A stretch of DNA of 64,000 bases from Strigamia acuminata. Its lineage: Eukaryota > Arthropoda > Chilopoda > Geophilomorpha > Linotaeniidae. The stretch covers positions 13,498,517 through 13,562,516 of the forward strand of contig OX442318.1 of assembly GCA_949358305.1 (NCBI GenBank), written 5' to 3'. This document shows, piece by piece, positions 34,617 to 44,522 of the stretch. Each line of letters opens with the position of its first letter. Within the stretch, counting starts at the first letter, position 1. Position numbers and translations under genes: made by a program. Below the pieces are notes generated by a model that was not told the DNA's origin, did no database searches, and saw nothing but the letters and a program-made list of their open reading frames with translations.

Positions 34617-36030
34617 GTATTATCTCATTATTGTGGACGACCACTCCAGATATATGTGGATCAGTTTTCTAAAACATAAAAGTGAAACTTTTGCCCATTT
34701 TAAAGTATGGCAAGCAGAAGTCGAGCGTGCGACTTCTAGAAAGGTTAAAACGATCCGCACAGATAGGGGGGGTGAGTTTGTGTCCAAAGAATGGGATAAT
34801 TATACTAAATCTTGCGGAATCAAGTGTGAACGGACCAACGCCTACAGCCCCGAGATGAATTCGGTCGCGGAGCGATCGAATCGCACCGTCATAGAGGGGG
34901 TGCGAGCTATGGAATTGGAAAATGGATTTCCACACTTTTTATGGGCTGAGTTGGCAAATACCATTGTGTATTTGAAAAATAGATACCCTCACTCGAGTTT
35001 ACAGGGACGGACTCCCTATAACGTATTTTTCGGACGTCGTATGTCAGTGCGACATTTGCGCTGTATTGGGTCGAAAGTGTATGTGCACATCCCAGCGCAA
35101 ACTCGGAAAAGCAAACTAGACAGCAGAGCTTGGTCGGGGGCCCTAATTGGTTATGCAATAACCACAGCTGGATACAGGATTTGGGACCCACACAAGAACA
35201 AAGTCTTTGCATCAAAACATGTAAAAATTGATGAGAATCAATATTGGTACGAGGGAACACAAACAGTTTCAAAAGGATTGGGAAGTGTTGAGGCTAAGAG
35301 GGGGTTTGGATCTGATGATTATATTCATCTAATTAGCGAATCCGAAGCAGAAGAGGAGGAAGTTCCTCAAAGTCCCCCTGTGTCGACAACACAACAAACT
35401 GTTGAACCTCCTACGCAGCAGACTATTCCTGCAACGACGACGGAGCCAGAGGATGAGGCATCTACGTCTCAGCCTGCTCCATTACCCCAATTAGACCCTA
35501 ATTTACCAGAGGATGTCGCTCACACTGCAGGAGATGCTACTCCAAGTGAAGGCAGTGACGATGATGCCAGATATGAAGAGGCAGTGGCACAGTCTCCTAA
35601 TGTAAGGGGCAGGCATACTGGGGCAGTTGGGGGAGTTGAATTACAACAAATTGATATCACGAAATGGAAACGAGTAGAATACATTAGGAAATCCGGAGCA
35701 CAAGCCGGACATGTTTTCATTCACTACATTGCACCAACGGGCACTCGATTTAGAAGTCGTATCGATGTAGTGAGGTGGTGTGAGGAGGAGGACTACGAAT
35801 ATGATGCAGGGTTATTCGATTTTAAAGCGAAACCGCGGGCACAAGTTCCTCCACCATTTGCGAGTTTTTGTTACTTAAGACAAGGTACCTTAGGAGATAC
35901 CATGACTGGTCTCAGCAATGAGGATTGGGGCAAGGAAATGGTTAAGGGGATTTACATCTTCGATCGGAATAAAGTCCGCGCTGCACATCGCAGACATTAT
36001 GGCCAAGTGGGTTTCCCGCCCACGTCTTGA
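34617..36030 (+). pseudogene. Copia E integrase remainder, after the frameshift
   Basis: This is the continuation of integrase in the next frame: DDHSRYMWIS, RTDRGGEF, NSVAERSNR, then the acidic linker and the start of RT. It ends with the same RT/RNase H deletion and out-of-frame tail as D. The first ATG in this frame is at 34633. Only scattered single-residue differences from D were seen. Confidence 0.88.
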
Positions 36031-36084
36031 CGCATTATGCGATCACATTTTTGATTGAAATGGATAACTGTTTAGAGGGGGTTC

Positions 36085-36568
36085 TGTTGGGTCAAAGCAG
36101 TTTTCATTTCACGTAGTTAACGTCGCACCGTTTCCGGTTAAGTGCGATAAAGGCGGAATTCGTGTCGCATTGTTTAATGTCCCGAAATCGAGAGCCAACT
36201 GCTTTGGATTGTTTTAATACATGCTTAGCATTCCAGTTGGCTCATGTTTCACAATGGATTTCGAGTTGTCGTCTGCTATGATTTAGTTTATCTATTATTT
36301 CCCCCAGTGCATTATCCAGTGTTAATGCTGGTTTTGAGTTATCTTTACTTTGGTTATGTAAAGAACAAATCAACCTTTCCATCAGGATGATTTGTTCTAC
36401 TTTTAGATCGAGGGCAAATAGCCTCGACACTTGTACATATTCACTTGCTCACCTGTTCTTGCCTGAATAAAGATGGCCGACGCGTTTGTGCGGTTTTCAG
36501 GCACAAAATGACTTTCGTTTCGTCTCCAGTTTATTTCCCGGCGTTGACAACTTCACTTATCATCGTCA
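36085..36568 (+). repeat. 3' LTR of Copia E
   Basis: 484 bp, preceded by the polypurine tract TTTAGAGGGGGTTC and followed by GGCTT. Apparently identical to the 5' LTR of E. Confidence 0.93.
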
Positions 36569-37303
36569 GGCTTGTCGGGCCTCATTCTCGGCATCCGCTT
36601 CGAATTGAGCGGAATCTACCATTTGTTGAGCGTATGCGCCTTCAACAACGGTGATTTCTGGGGATAACCTGTGCGCTCTTAAAGCTGCACGTACGATTTG
36701 TAATGTTTCGTACACAGTTATTTTTCCCGTTGGCAGAGTGTATCGTACACCTTCTGCCTGTGCCAACTGCATCGTGTCAACCAATGTGGCCGAGACGCTG
36801 TAAGGCTGGCTCGGAACACGCTCAGTTTTTGACGCATTGGACTTGTGTCCTTCAGACCTGACCGAAGCTGGGCGGCTTTGCGTAATTGGCGTGTTTAGTG
36901 CCGAATTAGCTGTCGTATTTGAGGCCGTCTTTTGTATTGGAGACGCCGCTTTCGGGCTGCCCACCTCGGTGTCGTGCGTTAGACGAGGCGATGGGTTACG
37001 GGATAAAACCTCGTTTCCGCTCGTCTCGCCGTCACGGTTAGAACGCGGCAGTTTGGAGTGAGATTGCTCTTCACCCCGCTCTGTCTCGTCCAATCGCTGC
37101 CTCGTCTCGGAACGAGACGGGTGCGATGCCTCTGATGCGCTTCTGCGATCGGGTTTAGGCTTGCGCCGTTTTTGCCTCGCTTCGTGCGCTGAGGCTTTGG
37201 GTAAGGGACCTCCAGATCGCAAGTGATAGTCGGCGCCTTTACGACTGCCGGCTCTCTTGTTTGCGTCGGAGTCGGAATCCGTTACTCGGATATTGTCTGC
37301 CAT
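36569..37303 (-). pseudogene. Gypsy gag of F, 5' part (cut by Copia E)
   Basis: 245 codons from the ATG at 37303 (MADNIRVTDSDSD) to the E insertion site. It is charged, serine-rich and probably disordered in the first half, with a more ordered end (VRYTLPTGKITVYETLQIVR). The ATG is the first after a ~50-bp leader counted from the primer site. An upstream in-frame ATG at 37327 exists but lies closer to the primer site. A stop created by the LTR of E now ends the frame. Confidence 0.8.
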
Positions 37304-37351
37304 TTTTGGGTATGAAAATGATCTCAAGTTCTATTCGAGTCGTTTAAATCG

Positions 37352-37369
37352 ATCCCGGACAGGCCCCCA
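37352..37369 (-). promoter_or_regulatory. Primer-binding site of Gypsy F (tRNA-Pro-like)
   Basis: Two bases after the 5' LTR the element strand reads TGGGGGCCTGTCCGGGAT. This matches the complement of the 3' end of animal tRNA-Pro (TGGGGGCTCGTCCGGGAT) at 16 of 18 positions. tRNA-Pro priming is best known from murine leukaemia virus. Confidence 0.75.
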
Positions 37370-37371
37370 CG

Positions 37372-38367
37372 TGTCGCGCTCAACTCGGTCTGTCGCTGAT
37401 ACGTGGTATGAGTCACTCTCTGATCTCGCAATACCGCTTTACTCAAGCGGTTACCCAAATAATGTAACACGGCAAGACAATGTAAAAGGTAAATATAATA
37501 AATGTATTTATTATACGGGAATATACAGTTAAAAGGGAATAAAATATGTAAGGGAATAAAAAGGTAAAAGGAAAGGGGTGTGAAGTTGGCGGGAAACTGG
37601 TCGAGGTCGTCCTTTGTCGCTGTGGATCCAAGATGGCGTCCGCGTGGCAACGTGGTGTCGTCTTGGGCCGGCGTGGCAATGAATGGCGTCCTCGTCTCAC
37701 GTTTCTCGTTCGGTCCTTCGGGCTCACGCTGGTCGGGCGCGAGTGAATGCCTGAAAGGTCTTACTTCTGGTCTGTTGTCTAGGTTTAGGGTTTTTTGTAG
37801 GTGTCCGGCGATCACACAGCGGCGGACGCTTGGTGGTTCCCGGCGATACACACAGCGGCGGGAACGCTCGTCGTGGTTACTGCAATTTAGGCTTGTGCGA
37901 CCGTTTGTCTGCACAACTCGCTAAATTGGAGTAGGTTTACTATTTCTAGCTGGCTTGCTAAAATAGTGTGGTAATCTTGTTTCGCAGGTTACTCTGCGGA
38001 GGTTAACACAAATCAATCGTACTCACGTTGAAAGTCCCTTGTCCTAGGTCACTCCTGAAGTCTTTGTACTTAGGCTTGATCGTTTTAGGACGTTTGGCTT
38101 TTACGTGTATCTTGGTTGATTTTTGTGTTGGTTCTGCCCGCTCAGTGCAAGGCGAATTCCTTTGCACAAAGCGGGGGGTGACAGGTGACTAAAGCCACCC
38201 AATAGTGGAGAAGACGAATCTCCCCCACTCCCCCAGGGCAGACGCCCGTCCATTGACTGGATGTCAATGCTCTGAGGGAAGGGAGGCGCGCGTGCGACTC
38301 CCCTTCTTTACCCGTATGTAGGCCACGAGAGAAACTCTTCGTGCCCCACCCCAGTCGGGTCACCACA
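37372..38367 (-). repeat. 5' LTR of Gypsy F
   Basis: 996 bp, direct repeat of 14174-15169, TG...CA ends, followed outside by ATTT (38368-38371). No difference between the two copies was noticed. Confidence 0.93.
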
Positions 38368-38830
38368 ATTTGTGACTAACTCCCATTGGTTGGGGACATC
38401 ACAAGCTCAAATACATATTGTTTGATCATGTGATCCTCCTCAACGAATACAGAAAAGCTCAATTTCAAAATAAAGCTGTCAAATACACACTAAAATATCT
38501 GCGGAATTCATCATTAACCCATTAAAAATTAAAATTAAGGTTAAATATATATTAAATTTAATTATAAATACATTTGAAGTGACTGGAACAGAATTGGAAA
38601 CTTGATCAGAAACTGAGATTGAACCTCTGTTCGAAACTGTAACTGGACCTGACTAACGGGTTAAGTTTGGTTTAAAAATACCGGTAGCCATTATCTCGTT
38701 TTTGTCAATCAATGTCCTCTTGTGGCAGATAGTTGTGTTTTTAGAACTACTATTCTAAAGTGTTCATTTGTACCTCTGATTCAATGGGAGTTTGTCACAA
38801 ATTTTATAAAACAGAGAATAGTGCTCTTAC
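38368..38830 (-). other. DEG/ENaC intron right of Gypsy F
   Basis: AT-rich intronic DNA after the donor at 38830. It begins at the right-hand ATTT duplication of F. No coding sequence or repeat recognised. Confidence 0.6.
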
Positions 38831-40436
38831 GGTTTGGAAATGAGTAGTGACAATATGCTTAGTCTCGTATTTCCCATAGTTCACAAATTTTCCATCCTTC
38901 CATTTATATAAATATTTCTCTGTTATCACGTACAAATAGTTTTCGTAATGAACTTGATATTTAATTGGTGATGGATCAATTAATACCTGAAGAAGTAAGT
39001 AACAAATACAAGTACTTTTTCATGGTGGTCGTCAAGAGTATAATAATCATAATAAGAACAATGGGCGGGTTGTAGCTGCATAGACTTAAGGTGTCGGATC
39101 ATCATCCATCGAGATGTGCTGAGTTTTAATGCTGATCTGATACAGTGCTGTTTACCATACGACATAATAGTGACAAACGCTGTTATAGCGATGACCCATA
39201 ATAGCCATGTAAGGAAATAGCGATAAGATTTTTCTGTGCTGAAAAATTTGATACATGCTTATAATACAAAAATTTTCAAAATTTTTCAAAAATTTTAAAA
39301 AAAATTTAAAAATGTTAAAAAAAAATTTGTTACGTAACATTTTTAGAACCCCCCCCCCCCCTCCCCGTCGTAAAAACCCGTAACAAAATTTGAAACTCCC
39401 TCCTCCCCCCTCCAGGCGTTACGTAATTTATGGACGGCCCCAAAGTGGCAAACATGCAAAAAAGTACCATCTGAGTCATCAATACAATTTAGTTTAAAGA
39501 TTTCTGGTCAGTCTGCCCTCACCGAAAACAACATTGGGCACATGGGCCCCAAAAATATTTTTTTGCTGGTGGATCTTGCAACTAAATTTCATTATGACTA
39601 ATTTTTTACATACTACAAGTATATGTCACTCTCACTTAGTGCTCATTTCACTTAACACTGTTTTTCTGGAACAACATAAATCTTACATAGTAATGGTTAC
39701 AAGGTTTTAGAAGTTTTAGGTTGATCATCATCTTGTAATTTTTGTCTCCGTATGGAAGTCGGAAAGCTAAGCAAAGGTAAAGTTAGAAATAAAAATTTTA
39801 TCAAATTTTTGTCAGTTTGTTGACTCACAACTTGAAACTTGAACGGTAGGCATCATTGTGGAATCGTAATTTTCAACTGTAAGATTAATACGTGATTTTC
39901 CCTACAAAAGATGTGCTTATTTATTATACGTAAAACACTGGGAAAGAGACGAGGTTTACCTTGGAGAAGTAAGCTTCAGTTATGTAGCTATGAATATCCA
40001 TATATTTTAAAGTATCAAGAAGGTCAGGTTGCTTCTTGTTTGCAAGGTACCATAGAGTAGTACATGGAATACGTTTCTTCTTTGTCTTTTTTCTAGCATA
40101 CGCGTAATATTCCGGCGTTGATACTGGAGATATGTAAACATATGGATAAGAACCGTGTGTCGTTTCAATTAAGTGTGCGTCAACTGTTGTTGGTTCATTC
40201 ATATAATAGAATATTCGATCTGTAGATTGGTAAACGCATACGGACAAATTTATAATGAGTAATGCGAGAAATAGAATAGCCATAATTTTTTTCTTTCTTG
40301 TAATATTTGTTAAAGTTTTAACAAATTGTGGTGTTTCCAGTTGATCTGCCATAACCGTTCCGACAAGGCGATTAAGTTTTCTTTTTCGGAGTTGTTGAAT
40401 GCGGCCAACTGGTCGGTATGATTCGTGCTCATCCAT
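38831..40436 (-). CDS. DEG/ENaC channel gene, 5' part: start of unit 1
   Basis: This is the first part of the gene ending at 11587. Exon 1 (40436-39960) encodes a basic cytoplasmic N-terminus and the first membrane segment (IMAILFLALLIINLSVCVYQ), followed by the post-TM1 region in which YPYVYISP replaces the usual FPAVTICN. Exon 39901-39829 follows in phase. Exon 38986-38831 (52 codons, ending THFQT) is phase 0 and aligns with the unit 2 exon 12243-12148 (ending FLRQT). The next exons of both units begin with similar text (YHFINTKRNPC and LIRINTPKSPC). Between 39238 and 39016 there are probably one or two more exons whose limits I cannot fix; one possible junction implies a 29-bp intron (39015-38987). 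Gypsy F lies in the intron after 38831. Substrate specificity is not inferred. Confidence 0.7.
39320..39440. repeat. Short repeat with TTACGTAA ends and homopolymer core
   Basis: Within the DEG/ENaC intron (39828-39239) a segment has GTTACGTAAC near 39330 and GTTACGTAAT near 39420 around a C-rich core, and ends in GGACGGCCCC. This looks like a short dispersed element, but no copy elsewhere in the window confirms it. Confidence 0.35.
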
Positions 40437-40509
40437 TTCAAAGACTATTTCTGTTAGGCCTAGTTAATTTAAAGTAATTATTTAATAAGAAATGGCAACA
40501 ACATAATAA

Positions 40510-40935
40510 AACAGTTTGAAATTCTGAATTTATCGTCTGTTTGCTTGTTAGTTTGATTTGTTTTGCTGTGTTTTGCTTTTTGTAACTCAGTTAGGTTAGG
40601 CCAGGTTAGGTTAGGTTAAGTTAGGTTACGGTAGGTTGGAGGGTGATTTTCAAGTTATTGAGTCATTAGTCACTCCTGGCCACTGTTGTTGCCGAAATCG
40701 GATCCGTTGCTGGCGGGACGCATTTTTACAAACTACAGGCGCTACAAGAATCTTTGTGGCCAGGAGTGACTAATGTATCTGACAGAATTATTCACTCAGG
40801 ACGGCAAGTTCCCCGCTCAGATTGCACTAACCTCACCTTACCTCACCTTAACTGAGTCAAATAAAGCAAAACAAAGCAAAACAAATCAAACTAAAACTCT
40901 CACAGATGATAAATTCAAAATTTCAACGCTGTTCG
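40510..40935. repeat. Foldback/MITE-like element with nested hairpins
   Basis: The outer arms (about 40510-40620 and 40835-40935) are imperfect reverse complements, including GATTTGTTTTGCT on the left and AGCAAAACAAATC on the right. Inside, ATTAGTCACTCCTGGCCAC (near 40665) pairs with GTGGCCAGGAGTGACTAAT (near 40757). GGTTAGGTTAGG runs flank the interior. A diverged part of the inner sequence recurs beyond the right arm (40950-41040). No coding sequence is present. It lies just upstream of the DEG/ENaC start. Confidence 0.7.
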
Positions 40936-41444
40936 AATCATTGACATATTAGTCTTTCCTGGCCATGAAACAGGGATTCCTGAAGCACAGGAATTCCTGA
41001 AGCGCCTGCAGTTTGTAAATGTGCTGATGGGACGCCCTGTGGTGATCTCCCTTTTATATATTATTTTTGTCTAAATAAAAATCACCACTTAAAAGATGAT
41101 TGTGTATATTTTATTTCACAACAGTCTAGCGTGTGCCAGACTCGGTCATGTGACTTGGGGATGAAAACTCCCCAAGCACATTTCACCCAAAATTGGCTGG
41201 GGTGAACAGCTAATTAACCGTTTTGGTGCAGCAAAGTCTTTTGTTGCACCAACCTGAGCTAATTGCGCAGATTTATTGCGCAACTCTGAAGTGTACCAAG
41301 CTTGAAATCCCAAATTTGGCACACTCTGAATACACACTGAAACACAACACACCTTGTCACTGCTAAGCCCAAAACTTGCTAGTATTGACCGTGTTAGTTC
41401 GTGTGTTTTGAGACCTCTGCTTTCTTTGCCCATCGTGCAAAAGA
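40936..41444. other. No gene recognised
   Basis: Holds the diverged repeat of the foldback core up to about 41040 and then mixed sequence. Short open frames here have no recognisable content. Confidence 0.5.
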
Positions 41445-42145
41445 CAGCACCCGTTTGGGAACAATTTTACTTCATGGGCACCCTTTCAGATCATCTCCAA
41501 AATTTGGTTCTAGGGGTAACCAAGTGTGGGAAAACGAATGGCGTTGACGGTTTTGGGGGCAAACGAAAACGGAAGTAGAAAACAGCAGTTAATGACCAGC
41601 GATTAACATTAGATGTTTGCTTTCACATTTTTAAAATGTTAATTTGATTGTTAGCAGCCAGTCATTTTCTCCCCAGCATTGTTATGCACGTGCGCTCTGA
41701 TTGTCAGCCATCTTTGTTTTTGCATCAGTTTTACACCTGTTTTCACGTAATAAACACGTTTCATTTCACTCAACGATTCGTCCTTTTTTCATCATCCTGG
41801 CACCTAAAAGAAGTGTCCATTTTATCCCTGGTTCGTACCTGGTTCGTGCTTTTTCTTTTCTCTGCCCCCCCCCCCCCTGAACCCCCCCTTCCCGCCCCCA
41901 CCTTTCCCCGACCCCCTGTCCGCTAACACTGTGGGCCAGCGACGACAGCAGCAGCAACAACAACAATTGGCCATATGATTCCCAGCTTAACTTACAGCCA
42001 TTAATCTCCTGATTTCCGCTTCCGTTTTTGTTTGCCCCCAAAACCGTCAACACCATTCGATTCCCCACCCTTGGTTACCCCTAGAACCAAATTTTGGAGA
42101 TGATCTGAAAGGGTGCCCATTAAGTAAAATTGTTCCCCGTTTGCG
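41445..42145. repeat. Inverted repeat pair, ~130-bp arms
   Basis: The left arm (about 41445-41580) and right arm (about 42012-42145) are near-perfect reverse complements. Shared text includes ATCATCTCCAAAATTTGGTT on the left with its complement on the right. The ~430-bp loop contains a C-rich run (41866-41890) and CAG/CAA-rich sequence. It could be a non-autonomous DNA transposon or two copies of a repeat in opposite orientation. No transposase is seen. Confidence 0.65.
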
Positions 42146-43304
42146 CTCGTGTACCAGCTGTCGCTGCTGCACGCATTACTGAGGAGAAGAGGAGACGCTC
42201 GCCGCAAACCATCGCCATCGCCTGCAAGCCACCGCGAGTTACTCCAGAGTTTGCACTCTTCGCCATCGTACGTGTGAGTTACGAAGAGAAGACGTAGCCA
42301 TCTCAACAACGAGCCGTTGTTGAAAACACGCCATTTTTGTGTTTCGAGCGTAACAACCGTTACGCGCAGATTTCCATTGTTTCTGCGACATTGTCGCTTT
42401 CACATTGTAAATCCCCTTTCATTATCTCGTATTTATTTATTAATATATTCATTGTATAAATGACAGATTAAACTCTTGTTCATTTGATTTTAACCATACT
42501 TTGTGTTTATTTAAAAAAAACCCTAGACAACACTTAGCCACTCGAGAGTAAGTCCTATCAACGGCACTCGCCTGCAAGTTAGTTTTAACTTATTATTAGT
42601 TTAAGTTAGTTAACAAAATTCCCGGATTGCAGCAGCCCTTATCACTCACACTTACTCTAAGTGAAAGGACAAAACTGAACAGTTTACATGACAACTTTTC
42701 TAGAAAATCATGTGACTGGGGGATTGATGCCACGTAGTCAGGGGAGCATCACAAATCACGTCACGTTCTGTGATTTTTGGGCGCGTGACCGCTGTGGCCT
42801 GTCCCGACTTCATTAATTGTGGCCCGGACACTCAGATTTCCCAGCAATAAATTTGTTCCCAGTCCAGCCCTGGTTATGGTCTTTTATCATCTGCTGACAA
42901 TACGGACAGGCCAATTGGTCACGACAATAAGCTCATTAACCAACAGCATTAGCGCATACTATTGAAATGTTGTTGCTTTATTTTTTTATGGGACAAGCTT
43001 AACAATTGCTATATTAAATGAATGTGCAGAATGTGATGGGCTGTTTGCATTTGACTTCAAGTTACTGGACATAATCTGTAATTAACTGAGATTTAAAAGG
43101 CTCACCTAGTGTTCATATGTTACGTGTATCATGCAAGTAAGGTCATTTACCTGAGCTTCTATACTTGTAGTGTGGTGGTAAAATATCAGCACTAAAATAT
43201 GTCTTTAGTGATAATGCCTCACTCTACCACGAAAATACAGTACCAGGCCAACTCTACAGCGTCTCAATCAATCTGCAGCGAATTTATTTCACATTTCATA
43301 CAGT
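42146..43304. other. No gene recognised; possible repeat remnants
   Basis: GC-moderate sequence to about 42400, then AT-rich. AATAAA-type signals occur (for example near 42847), as in LTR or 3' UTR remnants, but no paired copy or coding region was found. Confidence 0.4.
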
Positions 43305-43640
43305 AGTTGGAAAATAAATTATTATTTAATTTTTTATTTGTATTTATTTTAAAAATTGGAAAATAAATTATTATTTTACTTTTTATTTGTATTTATTTAA
43401 AAAATTGGAAAATAAATTGATATCGTTTTGCTTATTTAATTTGTGTTTATTTAAAAAATTGAAAAATCAATTACTCCGTATTATTTAACTTTTTTAATTT
43501 GTGCGGTATTTATTTAAACGATTGAAAAATTGTTATGATTTGACTTTTTAAATTTCTATTTATTTAAACGATTGAAAAATTGTTATCATTTAATTTTTTT
43601 TTAATTTGTGTTGATTTAAAAAACTGGTAAATAAATTATA
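43305..43640. repeat. Degenerate AT-rich tandem array, ~60-bp units
   Basis: Five or so units each contain a GGAAAATAAATTATTATTT-like segment followed by TTTTATTTGTATTTATTTAA. Units diverge toward the right. Confidence 0.7.
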
Positions 43641-43677
43641 ATTTGTCACGAACTAGTTTTTATGGATGAAATAACGG

Positions 43678-43745
43678 CCGATTTTTTGCAAAAAATGGTG
43701 ATTTTCGCGTAAAAATCACCTATTTTTGCAAAAAATCTGTGATCG
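43678..43745. other. Strong nested hairpin
   Basis: GGTGATTTT-CGCGT-AAAATCACC forms a perfect 9-bp stem with a 5-base loop (about 43696-43718). Flanking TTTTTTGCAAAAAAT copies and CGAT/ATCG extend the symmetry. It could be a cruciform-forming end of a small element or a structured transcript. Confidence 0.6.
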
Positions 43746-44522
43746 GCGCTTAATCGGGGCCGGCGCCAATTCCATAAATTGCCGATGTCTCCCGAGCGCC
43801 AAAACGGGCCCGGCGCCTTTACGAACCCAAGCGTTTATACGAGCCGGTACCGGTATATATCTTGGGAGAACAATAGGGATTAGGGATAGCCAATTGGACA
43901 CCAAAACCCATGGATTCACAGGTCACTTTAGGGATTAGTGGGTCCGGACCATGTACAACACTAGGTCAAGAAATGTCCAATAAGCACTTGTTTAACTCAT
44001 AAGTGCTTTTTGGTGTTTATAATTGTTTGGTATTAGGTGCGTTCAATCTTAAATGGATATTTTTGCTTTCTTTGATTTTCTTGATTTCGGGAGACCGGAA
44101 GTAACAAAATCCGATTTCTGAAAATCCAAATGCAGGGTCGCTTTTCTTAATTCTATTCATCTTGTGATCAAAGCACGTTGTTTATCGTTTACTGATAACA
44201 ATTTAACATTTAACAAACAACAATGATGTATTTAAATTTCACGCCGTGCTTTTTGACTGCATTTGTGCTTCCATGCTTTGCAAGGGGAAATCACAACATG
44301 TCTGGTATAAGACTAAACTACAGCATACAAAGTATAAAGTTACATAATTTGTGAGCTATACAATCTGTTGTCTTAATTCTAGAATAAAGTGTTAAGAATT
44401 ACAAATCCATACAAAATATAATATAAAAATAACTTCAGTTGAATATGGATAACACTCAATTATTTCAGAAGGCAAAACTGGTTTCAGTCAAACCATACAC
44501 TGGCTGGCATCATTGAGTCTCG
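43746..44522. other. No gene recognised
   Basis: A GC-richer patch with repeated GGCGCC/CCGGCGCC text (43750-43830) is followed by AT-rich unique-looking sequence. No supported gene. Confidence 0.5.

Larger units (their letters stand above)
31369..36568 (+). mobile_element. Copia element E, non-autonomous, mosaic relative of D
   Basis: Two 484-bp LTRs (31369-31852, 36085-36568) are flanked by GGCTT (31364-31368 and 36569-36573). The leader and protease-to-end region are nearly identical to D in inverted orientation, and the RT/RNase H deletion has the same junction. The first ~150 codons of gag and the first ~110 bp of the LTR differ from D, so E is a mosaic. A one-base G-run difference breaks its frame in integrase. 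Confidence 0.95.
14174..38367 (-). mobile_element. Ty3/Gypsy element F with two nested Copia insertions
   Basis: Two 996-bp LTRs (14174-15169, 37372-38367) start TG and end CA, look identical by eye and are flanked by ATTT (14170-14173 and 38368-38371). Between them on the minus strand are a tRNA-Pro-like primer site, gag, pol in the order protease-RT-RNase H-integrase, a third ORF and a polypurine tract. Copia E lies in gag and Copia D in the third ORF. Without these the element would be about 13.5 kb, large for Gypsy. Both reading frames continue in phase across the Copia target sites, so F was open there when hit. It lies in an intron of a DEG/ENaC gene, same strand. Confidence 0.93.

Noticed and set aside
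34605-34640. Programmed frameshift in Copia E
   Set aside because: Close relative D reads through in one frame with one G fewer, and A is also uninterrupted; a mutation or read error is simpler.
38980-39230. A membrane-like open frame (YFLTWLLWVIAITAFV) in the DEG/ENaC 5' region
   Set aside because: A second membrane segment here would not fit the two-segment topology. Exon phases favour another frame, so it is probably a frame artefact across an intron.
40590-40640. GGTTAGG runs as telomeric (TTAGG)n repeats
   Set aside because: Only a few imperfect units inside a foldback element.
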